Shown: in pieces, positions 32,896 through 43,299 of the stretch
Numbering within the stretch: the stretch's first letter is position 1
Layout of the letters: each line of letters opens with the position of its first letter
Assembly (NCBI GenBank): GCA_000507305.1
Contig: DF239133.1
Location: 191,001-255,000, forward strand
Length of the DNA: 64,000 nt
Origin: Breviolum minutum Mf 1.05b.01
Lineage: Eukaryota > Sar > Dinophyceae > Suessiales > Symbiodiniaceae
Reading direction: 5' to 3'
Translations under genes and position numbers: made by a program
Notes under the pieces: model-generated
Database searches by the model: none
Told to the model about the DNA's origin: nothing
Seen by the model: the letters and a program-made list of their open reading frames with translations, nothing else

Positions 32896-33075
32896 CTGAA
32901 GTACATTGTCTGGAATCATATTCAGGCATTATGAAGGACAATAAAGAATCGTCGAATCGTCATTCATTGTCACAAATTCATCAGCATCGACATTGCTATC
33001 AATCCTCTCATCTTATCTGGACCAATTTGGAATGAAAGGCATGTCCAGGGCTCAGTCGCAGGTTCAACCCCCGAC

Positions 33076-33120
33076 CTGCTGCCAGCGTCCAACCCGAGGA
33101 TCTAATCGTTCCACCGTGTC
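33076..33120 (-). CDS. Short Kelch-like exon
   Basis: 15 codons, phase 0 both ends: DTVERLDPRVGRWQQ, a canonical Kelch signature (VE--DP----W). Acceptor cactaag, donor GTCGGG. Short, but the motif is distinctive. Confidence 0.5.
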
Positions 33121-33683
33121 CTTAGTGGCTTTCAGCATATTGATTTTTGTTGTAAATGTCTGCAAACTTCAGGCTACGGTGACTAATATACAGTAGTATG
33201 CATGAAAAGTATATTGGGAAAAGGAACCTAGACCTCTTTGTATCTTTTTTGTAAGTGCTCGCCGGTCATGGTTGAATCTGGTTCTCCGGTGTATTTGCCA
33301 AATTAAACCATCTGCCCAAGGAGTTTTTCCTCCACGTTCCAACAATAAAAATCCGTGTGCATTATCAAAGGTAGCACTATTATCATTGCCCAACCTGAAC
33401 ACTGTAAGAGGAGAAAGTGAAGGTCAATAGGGTTCCTTTCGAAAAATGAATAAATCAATTACCATTCAATTACCCACTGTTCCGTGGTTTTGCCAACCCC
33501 CAAAGCATACTGTTGTATAGGTCAGTGGATGTGATCTGCCCAGGGTGACGTCGTTCATGTCATCCCTATACTGCAAATTCTACCAGGGCAGTCACAGCAC
33601 TTTAGCATGATTTTTTCTGGCCACACCACATCTGTAACCTTACCTTTTGCATGAAAGTCAGCATGGGTCACCATTACCTTAAC

Positions 33684-33946
33684 CTCACAAAGAAAGCAAT
33701 GATCGATGTTTGCCAAACGGTAAGGCAATGCTGGGCCAAGTCTTTTGAACAGATCTTGGCGAAAGATTCGAAAGTTGGGAATGCCTACAAACCATCGGCT
33801 AGCGTTGGCTGTGAAAAAACACATTGTTAGCTGGACAAACCTCAGAATGGAGTTGGCGAGCAGCCCTCGGTATTTGGTGGTGCAATCCCTGCATGCGCCA
33901 GGTACAATGAGTTCCCTGTACACCCATACACCTCCACTATCCTCCA
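33684..33946 (-). CDS. Probable exon, unknown protein
   Basis: 87 codons ending at a GTTAAG donor: VWVYRELIVPGACRDCTTKY, RGLLANSILRFVQLTMCFFT, then ANASRWFVGIPNFRIFRQDL and FKRLGPALPYRLANIDHCFL. The 5' join to 34111-34321 keeps phase (Met codon split). Well-composed globular sequence; family not recognised. Confidence 0.6.
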
Positions 33947-34110
33947 CTCAGAAAAAAGATCAATCACGCTGTAGCTGCGCTCTTCTTTGGGCTTATCGAC
34001 AAGTCGCTAAGGAAGCTGACTCATCACAACCGCCACCAAGGACCCAAACCTTGGCTGTGCCACACATTGCGCACAACAAGCTCTCTGTTAAATCAAGGTA
34101 ATTATATAAC

Positions 34111-34321
34111 TCATTTCAGGGCGCAACTCATCTTTCAAGGCCAATTTTCTCAGCTTCCAAAAGGTTTCAGGTAATCGGTGATATTCCACCCCTCCATCCG
34201 CTCCCAGGCTTGGGATCCTCACACAACCGTCCGGACCGAAGCAGGCGGCACAACCAGCACGAGCCTGGCTGTCCGGAGATGTGAGGCGGGGCCAGGTGGC
34301 TTTGGAGGTGGACCTGACAAA
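34111..34321 (-). CDS. Probable exon, unknown protein
   Basis: 70 codons: FVRSTSKATWPRLTSPDSQA, RAGCAACFGPDGCVRIPSLG, ADGGVEYHRLPETFWKLRKL. Acceptor aatcacag, donor GTTATA. No stop in frame, GC-rich, and in phase with exons on both sides (34669-34769 and 33684-33946). Function unknown; Kelch-like exons follow downstream on the same strand and could be the C-terminal part of the same protein. Confidence 0.65.
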
Positions 34322-34668
34322 CTGTGATTATCTGTGCAAATGATAAATCTAGTACCCATCTATTGGAGATCTATGAGGGATCTATTATAGATCAATGTAA
34401 AAACACCATGTTCCGCCATGTATATCACTGTACATTACACAAATATGTATGTCTGTTTGATATAGTGATTACCCAAAAGCCTATAGAAAGGGAATGCATT
34501 TCAAATCAACACTCATGCGCTCAATCTCCTCAGGATCTTCAGAGTTCAAGCGTAAGCTGACATATCACCCATATTTGGGACTGATCCTCATTCCAAAAAA
34601 ATGACAAGCATCATCCACCTCCACTTTCCAAAGCCCAAAACTTGTGGGATTCCTAATTCCAACCCCAC

Positions 34669-34769
34669 CTGAGACAAGGTTGGTCCCTTATGCCACCCTC
34701 GCAGTAAGGCTTCGGAACTGGACAAGTCACACCACTCCACGCTTTCCTGCAGACTCTTCGGTTTTTGTG
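34669..34769 (-). CDS. Probable exon, unknown protein
   Basis: Reads QKPKSLQESVEWCDLSSSEA then LLRGWHKGPTLSQ up to a GTGGGG donor; joins 34321 in phase 0. Confidence 0.55.
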
Positions 34770-35869
34770 CTGCGTGTTTTTTGGGAGATGAAATGAGTTT
34801 GATGTCTTGTTGTGTTTGTTGTGTGTGTGGAATATGCGGCACGGCATTAAGCAAGGGTCGCTGGGTGCCGTAAAGTGCACTGGAAGTACAATGGACACAA
34901 AAGTCTCATGTCAGGAAGATGTGAAGACCTGGAAGCAAAATCAACGGATTGAAGAGTCCTACAGACAGATGTCTTTGAGAAGCTTCAGCTGAACACCATG
35001 CACACAGTTCACCCTTCAGACCTCGTACATGTCATTCCCAGCATAACCACTCACCGCAAAGGCATGCCCGGTTGCGGTGACCTTAGAGTCCGACAATGGA
35101 CCCAAGGCTTTTGCCTCTCATCTTCGGTCTTGATATCTTTGGTTAAATTGTTTACTACAGTAGGTTATGTTAATTGTTTCATATATCATATGTTGTTTTT
35201 GCTATTATACATTGGATAAAAATATATAAAAATCATCTTTGAATCCTTAGTTGTAGATGTTTAAATTTTATAAGTGATACTTCCAAGCACACTCAAAACC
35301 GTCCCCGCCTGTTTAACAGGTGGCTGTTTGACCTCCGTTTCATGAGTGACACCTCAGTCCCTGGCACACACTCCCGCGGCGCAGCGAGGCCTTCAGAGAA
35401 TGACTCTCAAGCAGGCAAGGGTCATTTTCAGCCGTCATGAGATCCAGCGAAATTCTATCAAATTCTGATTATCAGTTCCAAATGTTTCCAAATCAGAATT
35501 CACCCAAAGATTTCATCGTTTCGATGAAAATTTTGCCATCAGCTTCAATGATTGAATCTCGTGTGGCAAAAGGTCATGTATCTTTTGTTGAACATTCCAC
35601 TACTGCCAGGTCATCCACGTTTACGTTTCTCCGTTTCTCCCCCCATGTGGGTCTCCAAACTTTTGAAGCGAAGGTCCCGGGAGCCACTGACGAACGTGGC
35701 TGGTGGGTCAGATCTTGGGGATTCTTGTTGGAAGTTACTCCTGTTGTTTATCAATGGCTACTTCTTCTGGAGCCCTGTCTTGGTGATCTTCATGATATGC
35801 ATCAAATTCATTTAGTAATAATCTAGTTGATGAGGTAAGTATCATGCATACATGAAAGCAATCGTTTGG

Positions 35870-35872
35870 CAC

Positions 35873-35911
<39 letters not shown>
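35870..35911. repeat. CAT/ATC microsatellite
   Basis: About 14 uninterrupted trinucleotide units. Confidence 0.97.
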
Positions 35912-36112
35912 AGATGGTCAACAGTATGTTAAACCTTGTCAAATTATGTTACAGTAGAAACATTTGAACATCCTAAAGTGAAGTGGAACTAACCACCATC
36001 TGCAAATTGTATTGCAATCTTTGCTCGCCCAACTGACACATCCTGAAAATGGGTACGGCCCTGGCTGAAAATATTGACCCCAGCATGTGTAGTTGAACGA
36101 CTTTCAAACGAC

Positions 36113-36193
36113 CAAATGTGCGGTCCCTTTCGCAGTTTCAGCCACAGCCAAATGCATATCTTCTCCCAAGTCGGTGTTGGCATCGATATCCAG
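36113..36193 (-). CDS. Probable exon, unknown protein
   Basis: 27 codons, phase 0: LDIDANTDLGEDMHLAVAET then AKGTAHL; acceptor gatctag, donor GTCGTT. Protein-like acidic sequence. DIDAN recalls the substrate-binding part of Hsp70, but see the rejected list. Confidence 0.45.
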
Positions 36194-36624
36194 CTAGATC
36201 TTACACAGCTCAAAAAACATCAGCATTCAACTGAATCAAAAAACGTCGCGGAGTCACTCTGAAGAACGCAAAATCATGGAAAGACATTGCTCTTCCCATT
36301 CACCACAGGAAACGCAGTTCCTTTCAATGGTTTCAAACCCCTTTTTTTGGGTTCGCAGGGTCTTCCATGTTGACAAAAAATCACCAAATGAGCAGCTGTT
36401 AAGTTTTGACCCGATGGTGGCCTGAATATACAACAGTCAGCAGTCCCAGTATTTTGATATTGAAAATCCATGACAATCCTATCATGGACTAATTAATTAC
36501 AATATCTATATACGTATAGCATCATATCATATGTATATCATGTATCCATGAAAGTACTCCTGAAGGTTACAATAACATACTCCTCGAATCAAACCAACTG
36601 ACTCCGGGCGTGAACCAAACTCAC

Positions 36625-36683
36625 ACCGACGCGACTTGAACCTGTTGAGCTCCGAAAGGTAAGACTTCCACACTGGAAAAGGC
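36625..36683 (-). CDS. Probable short exon
   Basis: Reads AFSSVEVLPFGAQQVQVASV between a cgttgcag acceptor and a perfect GTGAGT donor. The SSVEVL part could be a Kelch strand. A lower-quality candidate exon (GLKPLKGTAFPVVNGKSN) lies at 36287-36340. Confidence 0.5.
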
Positions 36684-36956
36684 CTGCAACGAGGCAATGA
36701 CTTGGGAAAGGTTGTGAATCCTCCAGGACCCCAATTTGGAGAAACACTGTCACTATAATCCTTCGTTCTGTGGCATAACAAGAAACTTGGACTTCAAAGC
36801 TCTTGTTTCAACTGTCAGGTACATATGATTGTTTGTTCGAAAGAACATGTTCACTCCTATCATGGAAACCGTCGAAGTCCTTCGTCTGTCCTCACTATAT
36901 GTTCTTTGAGACGGCTATTAAGATATTCGTTGATGATCATGATGACGTTGATGATG

Positions 36957-36979
36957 CTTGCTGATGATGCTGATGATGC

Positions 36980-37038
<59 letters not shown>

Positions 37039-37111
37039 CCGATGATGATGCCCGATGATGATGCCGATGATGATGCCCGATGATGATGCCCGATGATGAT
37101 GCCGATNATGG

Positions 37112-37170
<59 letters not shown>

Positions 37171-37237
37171 CGATGATGATGCGATGATGATGCGATGATG
37201 ATGCGATGATGATGCGATGATGATGCGATGATGATGC

Positions 37238-37308
<71 letters not shown>

Positions 37309-37332
37309 CGATGACGATGATGATAATGATGA
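36957..37332. repeat. Giant GAT microsatellite with interruptions
   Basis: About 375 bp of gat units broken by regular variants (gatgatgcc, gatgatgcg). One undetermined base at 37107 shows assembly difficulty. Long His, Asp or Ser frames across it are artefacts. It lies between the minus-strand exons at 37432-37546 and 36625-36683, so probably in an intron. Confidence 0.98.
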
Positions 37333-37431
37333 TAATGTTTCATGATAGTTGAGAGCCATTATTGTGATGTTCATTATTAGGATAATATATACAAACCAAA
37401 CGCAGCAATGCAACATTACCACGCTCCCCAC

Positions 37432-37546
37432 CGGCAGATTTCCTTCCTCCTCTCCAAAACGTGGCACGGGCCACCTCCGCCGCAGTGAACATACTGCTGC
37501 CACCCCCCACGACCAGCACTGCCTCAACGATGCGCTTTGGGGCGGG
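37432..37546 (-). CDS. Kelch-like exon
   Basis: Reads PAPKRIVEAVLVVGGGSSMF then TAAEVARATFWR, acceptor accaacag, donor GTGGGG. Hydrophobic strand, GG, then AEV and W is the Kelch order. GC-rich compared with surroundings. Confidence 0.5.
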
Positions 37547-38803
37547 CTGTTGGTGTTGTGTTGACCCATACTCATACACCATCTGTGGGAGGGGCAGCTG
37601 CTAGTATCCAGAAGGATTGGTTCTAGGTTTCTGCCCCACCTCTGAAGCTGCAGCTAACCCTGCGCAGGCCTCAGGCAGACGTCCCATGAATAGTTCCAAC
37701 AACTTGTTCCTTGGACCACATGACACAACATTGACATAACGTTGATATAACACCTGAAAAAGCTGTCGTCGTCGTCATCATATCCAATCCACCCTGACTA
37801 TCCCTGTGTCCCAAGTGGATTTCGCCGTGATCTCCCTCTTGATTTCCAGATCTGTTGGATCCCCAGGCCCTTGGTCGTTGCAAGGAGGGACACGTCTGCA
37901 CCACAGGTCGATTGGCCAACAAATCGCTGATGTTTATCGCCTGCAGCAAGGGGGAATCTTAAGGAAGCGTTGGGGGGAGAGTCCTTTTCAGCTTGATGCC
38001 CATGTTTTAGAAAAACACAAATTTATGTAGATACAAAGAACAATTCAAAATATACTTATGTATATAATATCATATATTGGCATGTGTTGGCCCACATTTT
38101 CTATGTAAATATCATATTTATGTAAATATTATATATATATATATGTATTTGTTTCACATATTATGTGAAATGTGTTTGTATGTGTTTATGATATATACGT
38201 ATAAGTATATATAAATACACTGCATACATATGGGGTAAGGTCTGAATTCGTGGTGCACCGAATGATCATTAGCGAAATAAGTGAGTCCCCTATCATGTTG
38301 CATGATTTTGTCCAAACATTTTGGATGATCACTCGCAGACTACTTACTTGAACGCAGATGTTGAAGGGACCTCATAATTCTTGTATGATATGTATATATT
38401 CACAAAATGTCAGCTAAGATAGACCCCCCTGAAAAATCATGGCCAGAAGACTCTTTTCCTTTGGGGCTGCGTTAAACTTCAGGAGATTAGATCATGAAAC
38501 CATGGAAACTGCAAGCAAATGACGATCCAGAACATCACAAAACATTGTCCCTTGAGCCAGGGGAAGTGGCTACATGGCTGCATGGCTGCATACCAATCTA
38601 AAAGATATCTTGGGGCTCCCTTCAGAAGAGATAGGATCCAAGGTTTATAAACTCAAGATCATTTGTTGTCCGGTGAAATGACTACGGTGAACCAAAGTAT
38701 TCATGCAATCAGTTCAGTTAGGGTGATGAGTCATGAGGTGTAGTTCCAAACGATAGATGGCAACCAGATTTGGAATCGTATAATGGACTAGCTGAGCAAC
38801 AAC

Positions 38804-38884
38804 TTGATCCCATCAGTGCCTCACAACTGGCCAATGCCACCTCATCGGAAAAATCGAAGCCACCAGCCACCACCAGGCGGCCAC
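38804..38884 (-). CDS. Kelch-like exon
   Basis: Reads GRLVVAGGFDFSDEVALASC then EALMGS, the clearest Kelch blade here (strand, GG, spacer, S-E). Acceptor ttggag, donor GTTGTT. The opposite strand is also open, but with Pro/Thr/Ser-rich content. Confidence 0.5.
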
Positions 38885-39109
38885 CTCCAACAAGCAATTT
38901 ACAGGTTTATAAAATGTCTCTGTGTGTTTCTTTCATTGGCAAGGTGATCTGATAAGATATGTGATATGTGATTGGTACGATTGATATCACAATAGCAAAT
39001 ATAACATCCGTAACCTTTTTTGTTGGTCGCATCCATCTTTCGTTGCGTCCTGGATCCCCAAAGTTGAATGGGGACAAAAGAGATCAGCAAAATATGTGCC
39101 TAAGTTGCT

Positions 39110-39235
39110 CAAGCAAAGTCGCATGAAAATACCAATTGTTTGTCATCTTTTGATACCCTGAAATCATTGGCCACACCTGACACCGTGGCACTGCCAGCAG
39201 AACAGACTCCTGCGGCACAACGACCTGGAGTTGAC
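39110..39235 (-). CDS. Weak exon candidate
   Basis: Frame reads RCAAGVCSAGSATVSGVAND then FRVSKDDKQLVFSCDFA. Plausible composition, but a second frame with a GTGTGG donor is also open. Confidence 0.3.
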
Positions 39236-39329
39236 ATGAAGGGCAGCAAGTCATCTGGCTAGTCCGTGTTAAACCATCATAATTCACCAACCTGATGGGC
39301 GAATGATGTCTTGACAAGCATCCCTCCTC

Positions 39330-41600
39330 TTGACTTGCACTCGACCATTTGCGTGGCTTGGTTTGTTTTGGGGTGACAGGCTGGGCCCCCTACTGGCTAA
39401 TGGCAAGCTGCTGAAGGACCGCCAAGCAAGCTGGCAGAGCAGTGGACAAGAACAGCAGACAGGCCCCAAGTGATGCAGAGCATGACATACAAGAAACAGA
39501 TTGCAAAGGTCACTGGAGTGTTCTTGCAAATACTTCCATACGTCTTATATCGTCATATACTGTCTATACTTCCCGTAGTTTTGATACTTGCTTCATTCAC
39601 CCACCCATGACCAAGACACCAATACCAACCACCATTGCCCGAGGCGGCTCGATTTTTTGAAGATGCTAAAAAAAAAGAACTCCACTCTTGGCATTTCCAA
39701 ACAGCCACGGCTTCAAACGCACAAAAAGCGAATGAGATGCAAAAAAGATGTTGGGCTACCGGAAATCAATGGTCTGCTTTTTGCTTTTTATGCCATTCTA
39801 GAGACCTTTCATTGTAAGGAATGTGATGGACCTTCGAATCAGTAACACAATATGATGGACTACGATCAAGTACAGTCTCTTCTGAACTTCTGATCAAATC
39901 AGCATGGTCTTTTCCAGGGGCCCAAACATCTCCGAAACATTTTAAACGACACAGCCTGCAAACGAGCCAGGCATTGAACCGGTGGGAAACTACAACAAGC
40001 CACGAGTCACTGCAACTATTGTGTGTCCATGTATGAACTCAAAAAAAAGGATTCAAAGAATCAACATGCGATATACGTATTTCAAGCTAAGCGAATTATC
40101 GACTGCATTGATTCACATGAATTCTTGGGGCATTTTGGCAAAAATTCGCTTAATTCCCCTATACTATAAACACCTGAGATGAGGTCCGCGCTGTGGTCAC
40201 AGGTAAGATTACTCCAAGTGTTTCGGATTTTTGCTCCACGGCAAAACTTGCCGATGGCACTGGTTTCAATCCACAGGGACTAGTGAATGTCCCACTGTGG
40301 GACCGTGGTTTGAAGTCTGAAATAGAAGGATGTTGAGCTTGTTTCAACTACATTGCTTCACATTTACAGTACACTTATCATTGATCATATTTCCATTTGC
40401 ATTTAAATTATATTGGATCGATAAGAAGGATGCATGTACTGTACAAATACATATACAGACAGCGGGATTTAATTCGTGGCCTCTACCGTTTTGTGACGAC
40501 CCGTTGCCCGTTGCATACTATTGACACATGTGCAACCATCCCTGAATACAGAAAAACGATCTAAGAATTGCACTGGGGAATACTCTATGTATTTCAGGAT
40601 TCGAACTGGTTGTATGTCTGCGGCTCAAAATTACCTACCAATTCTTTTGATACCCTGCCGTTGAGCCATAGAATTGCTATTGCATGTTGGTCTCATGGAG
40701 AATTACATACTGAAAAATGGAGTCAGGAAGCTTCTGTGGCTTGAATCTCTGGTTGCCAAACGCAGTCACATATCTTTCCCACCAAAAAAGAACGCTGGCA
40801 TGTCTGCTGGTTGGCGGTTTCGAAGCAAATGAACAACGAGTCAAATGGGAAAGTTATCGCAACCATGAAAACTTACATTTTGGATGCCAATATTTAAGAC
40901 TCTTGGGAAACATAAGTGAGATTGGGGCGAAAAACATATTTGAAAATTTGAAACCACCACCTGGTCTGGCATGAGCCACCCATTCACTGCGTCATGAAGC
41001 ACTGTTCAAAGGGTGCGATGGACAGCTTGGCTCCTTCTGGCCTTGGAAGTCAAATGGTTTATCACTCAACTAGGCTAAGGTGGGCACTTGCCGACGTGAT
41101 TACCGACCAAGGAATCTACCTAATCATCAAATATTGGTATTTTCATGTTGTGCCAAAACGACGAGTTGGTGGAGAAACCCGTGTCCGAAATGGTTTGATG
41201 CGAGCATCCTTTTGTCATCATGCTGAAGTTGTGCAACTTAAATCATAGATTCGCATATCATATCATCTGGATGAATGAATTTACAAATTTGAAATCATTT
41301 CTTTATGATTCCGCTACGAGAACCAAATCACTTTTTGCATCCGCTAGTTTTGCTTCGCGGAGATTTGGGGAATTTTGAAGCTAGTTAAACCTATCTATTT
41401 CGATTGAAATGACACCATCCCTGGCTCCTTGGTCAGCTCCCCCCATTCATATCACTAGCTATCACGATCAGTTTAGCAGCTTCATTTCGGCCCGAAGACG
41501 TGTAAAGTATCGTTCTCCCTCGGGTTCCGAAGCCAAGCGACTGGAATAAAAGCATTGCTTGGACGACGATGCAAAGGCACCCCAGCTCTTATATTCAGCT
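39330..41600. other. No supported gene
   Basis: AT-rich; open frames are short and without splice support. Confidence 0.5.
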
Positions 41601-41637
41601 GAGTCCATAAACCTCACACTTCCGAGGTGCTGCTTAC

Positions 41638-41829
41638 CGGGGGAAATTCCTTCACAGTCCTCATTGACATCCCAACAATGCTGAATCGAAATGGTGAATT
41701 TCTGTCGGAAGGCAACTGATTTGGTTCGCCTTTATTCACACCGTCATCCACGCCTGTGTTCAAGAGATTCTTGACCAGCTCCTCTGGCAACACCCGATCA
41801 TCTTTCACCGGAATAATCCGAAGCACATC
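41638..41829 (-). CDS. Probable internal exon, unknown protein
   Basis: 64 codons, phase 0 both ends: DVLRIIPVKDDRVLPEELVK, NLLNTGVDDGVNKGEPNQLP, SDRNSPFRFSIVGMSMRTVK. Acceptor agcgcag and a GTAAGC donor. One of the cleanest exons in the window, but the family is not recognised. Confidence 0.65.
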
Positions 41830-42021
41830 CTGCGCTGTTGTGGGTGGCAAACAAAACAAACAACAAATGCCGTCTGGGTGGACCTATTAGCAAGACACCC
41901 ACAAAACATGTTTTCAAAACATGCAATTTCACCTTTATTTCCGGTGGCCCCAGGCGTCATAGGGCCATGACTATCATAACTCACTCACCACACCCCTTTC
42001 AAGTTTGAAAAAAAATAATCT

Positions 42022-42080
42022 CCAACTACAGTATTTGTTGTTTGCCAAATTGTTTTGCCAACTACAGTATTTGTTGTTTG
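42022..42080. repeat. Short direct duplication, 23 bp at 36 bp spacing
   Basis: ccaactacagtatttgttg-tttg occurs at 42022-42044 and 42058-42080. Confidence 0.95.
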
Positions 42081-42129
42081 TTTGGCATCCAATTGGGACT
42101 CGTGGTGTTTCATCCTTTCCCCGGCTTCC

Positions 42130-42246
42130 CCTGCCTCAGCGAAGGCGACGGGAGGTTCCGCGTCGGAGGGATTGGCCCACTGTGCGCGGAGGCAGCTGCG
42201 ACATTGCTTGCCTTCGCGGCGAAGACGGACACGTTGAACGGTCACC
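42130..42246 (-). CDS. GC-rich probable exon
   Basis: Best frame reads VTVQRVRLRREGKQCRSCLR then AQWANPSDAEPPVAFAEA, after a ttttcaag acceptor, on the same strand as the neighbouring exons at 41638 and 43090. A plus-strand frame is also open, so strand is not fully certain. Confidence 0.4.
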
Positions 42247-43089
42247 CTTGAAAAGGGGAGCTGGTTTTTTTGGTAGTGATGAACTTGGAAAAAACGAAGA
42301 TGAAAATTATACGTCGGTCAAGTGTTTGATTCAAGTGCGGGGGGGGGAGCTGTTCGTTTCGTGGCTTGAAGAAATGGCAGCATTTGAACTGCAACATGTT
42401 TTCAAAAAAGACATTGCAAAACAGCCAAACAGCCAGGCCCGTCCAAGTAGACGGCCTTCGCGGGGTCCGCAAAGTTTCGGGCCACTGGTTCCTTCAAACT
42501 GGCGGATGAGGGGCCCTCTCTCTGGGTGGGATTGGCCATGCTTTTTTGCCACCGAAAATAACCACTGCATGTGAAGTTGGATCAACATTCTTGGGCGTCT
42601 TGATGGATCTATGGGGCAACAATTGCCTACATCGTTCTTCAAATGAAAAATATGCAAATGGATACAGTATGAGCACAATGATTTTAAATCGAAAACGAAA
42701 AGAAAGGAACACAATGGAAAATGAAACGAACTAGAATAGATTGCATAATAGGAAAAGTTTGCTTTGTTGTTTTTTTCATATTCCTTTTCTTTTGTGGGTC
42801 CACAAAGGTGTCACGTTCGTTTTTCGGAATGGGAAAATGATGGGGAAAACGCTCTTCACTTTCGATGTTGGGTGGAGCTGTTTGGAGCTTGGGATGCTTT
42901 TCAGCATGAATGGAGGAATGAGTTTGAGTACGGCTGAAGTTTGCAAATATTTGAAAAAAACACATCAGAATGTCCAGATGAACCCAACGACTGAAATGGA
43001 GCATCTTTAACATATTGTCTTTTGAAGAGTTATAGGCATAGGTTGTTTAATATATCACGTGTGTGATATGTCATTCTGGGCACTTTGTT

Positions 43090-43189
43090 GGGACCTTTCT
43101 TCAGCCCTTCCATCAGGTCTAAGTGGCCACCACAGCCACAAACATAGCACCACCGCTGTTCATCTTCTTCGTCGGTGTCACCACCTTGA
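43090..43189 (-). CDS. Probable exon with CxxCxC motif
   Basis: Reads QGGDTDEEDEQRWCYVCGCG then GHLDLMEGLKKGPNKVPRMT after a atttccag acceptor. An acidic stretch and WCYVCGCGGH suggest half of a zinc-binding module; the remaining ligands would be in another exon. Probably same gene as 42130 and 41638. Confidence 0.55.
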
Positions 43190-43299
43190 CTGGAAATATC
43201 AAGTTGATGACCTTTTCTGGTGGTTCAATGTGCAGGGATCATGTTTCCACTCGCTGGAGATTTTTAGACTGGCGGTGAACTATGCCTGAACCGTTATCC

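Noticed and set aside
36918-37575. Long His-, Asp- and Ser-rich open frames
   Set aside because: They are translations of the GAT microsatellite, with no coding flanks in frame.
36113-37950. Divergent Hsp70 gene
   Set aside because: VLVVGGGSS, EVLPFG, KGTAFPV and DIDAN occur in Hsp70 order, but the DNA between them is too short to hold the missing parts and the exon phases do not join; Kelch-like reading fits several exons better.
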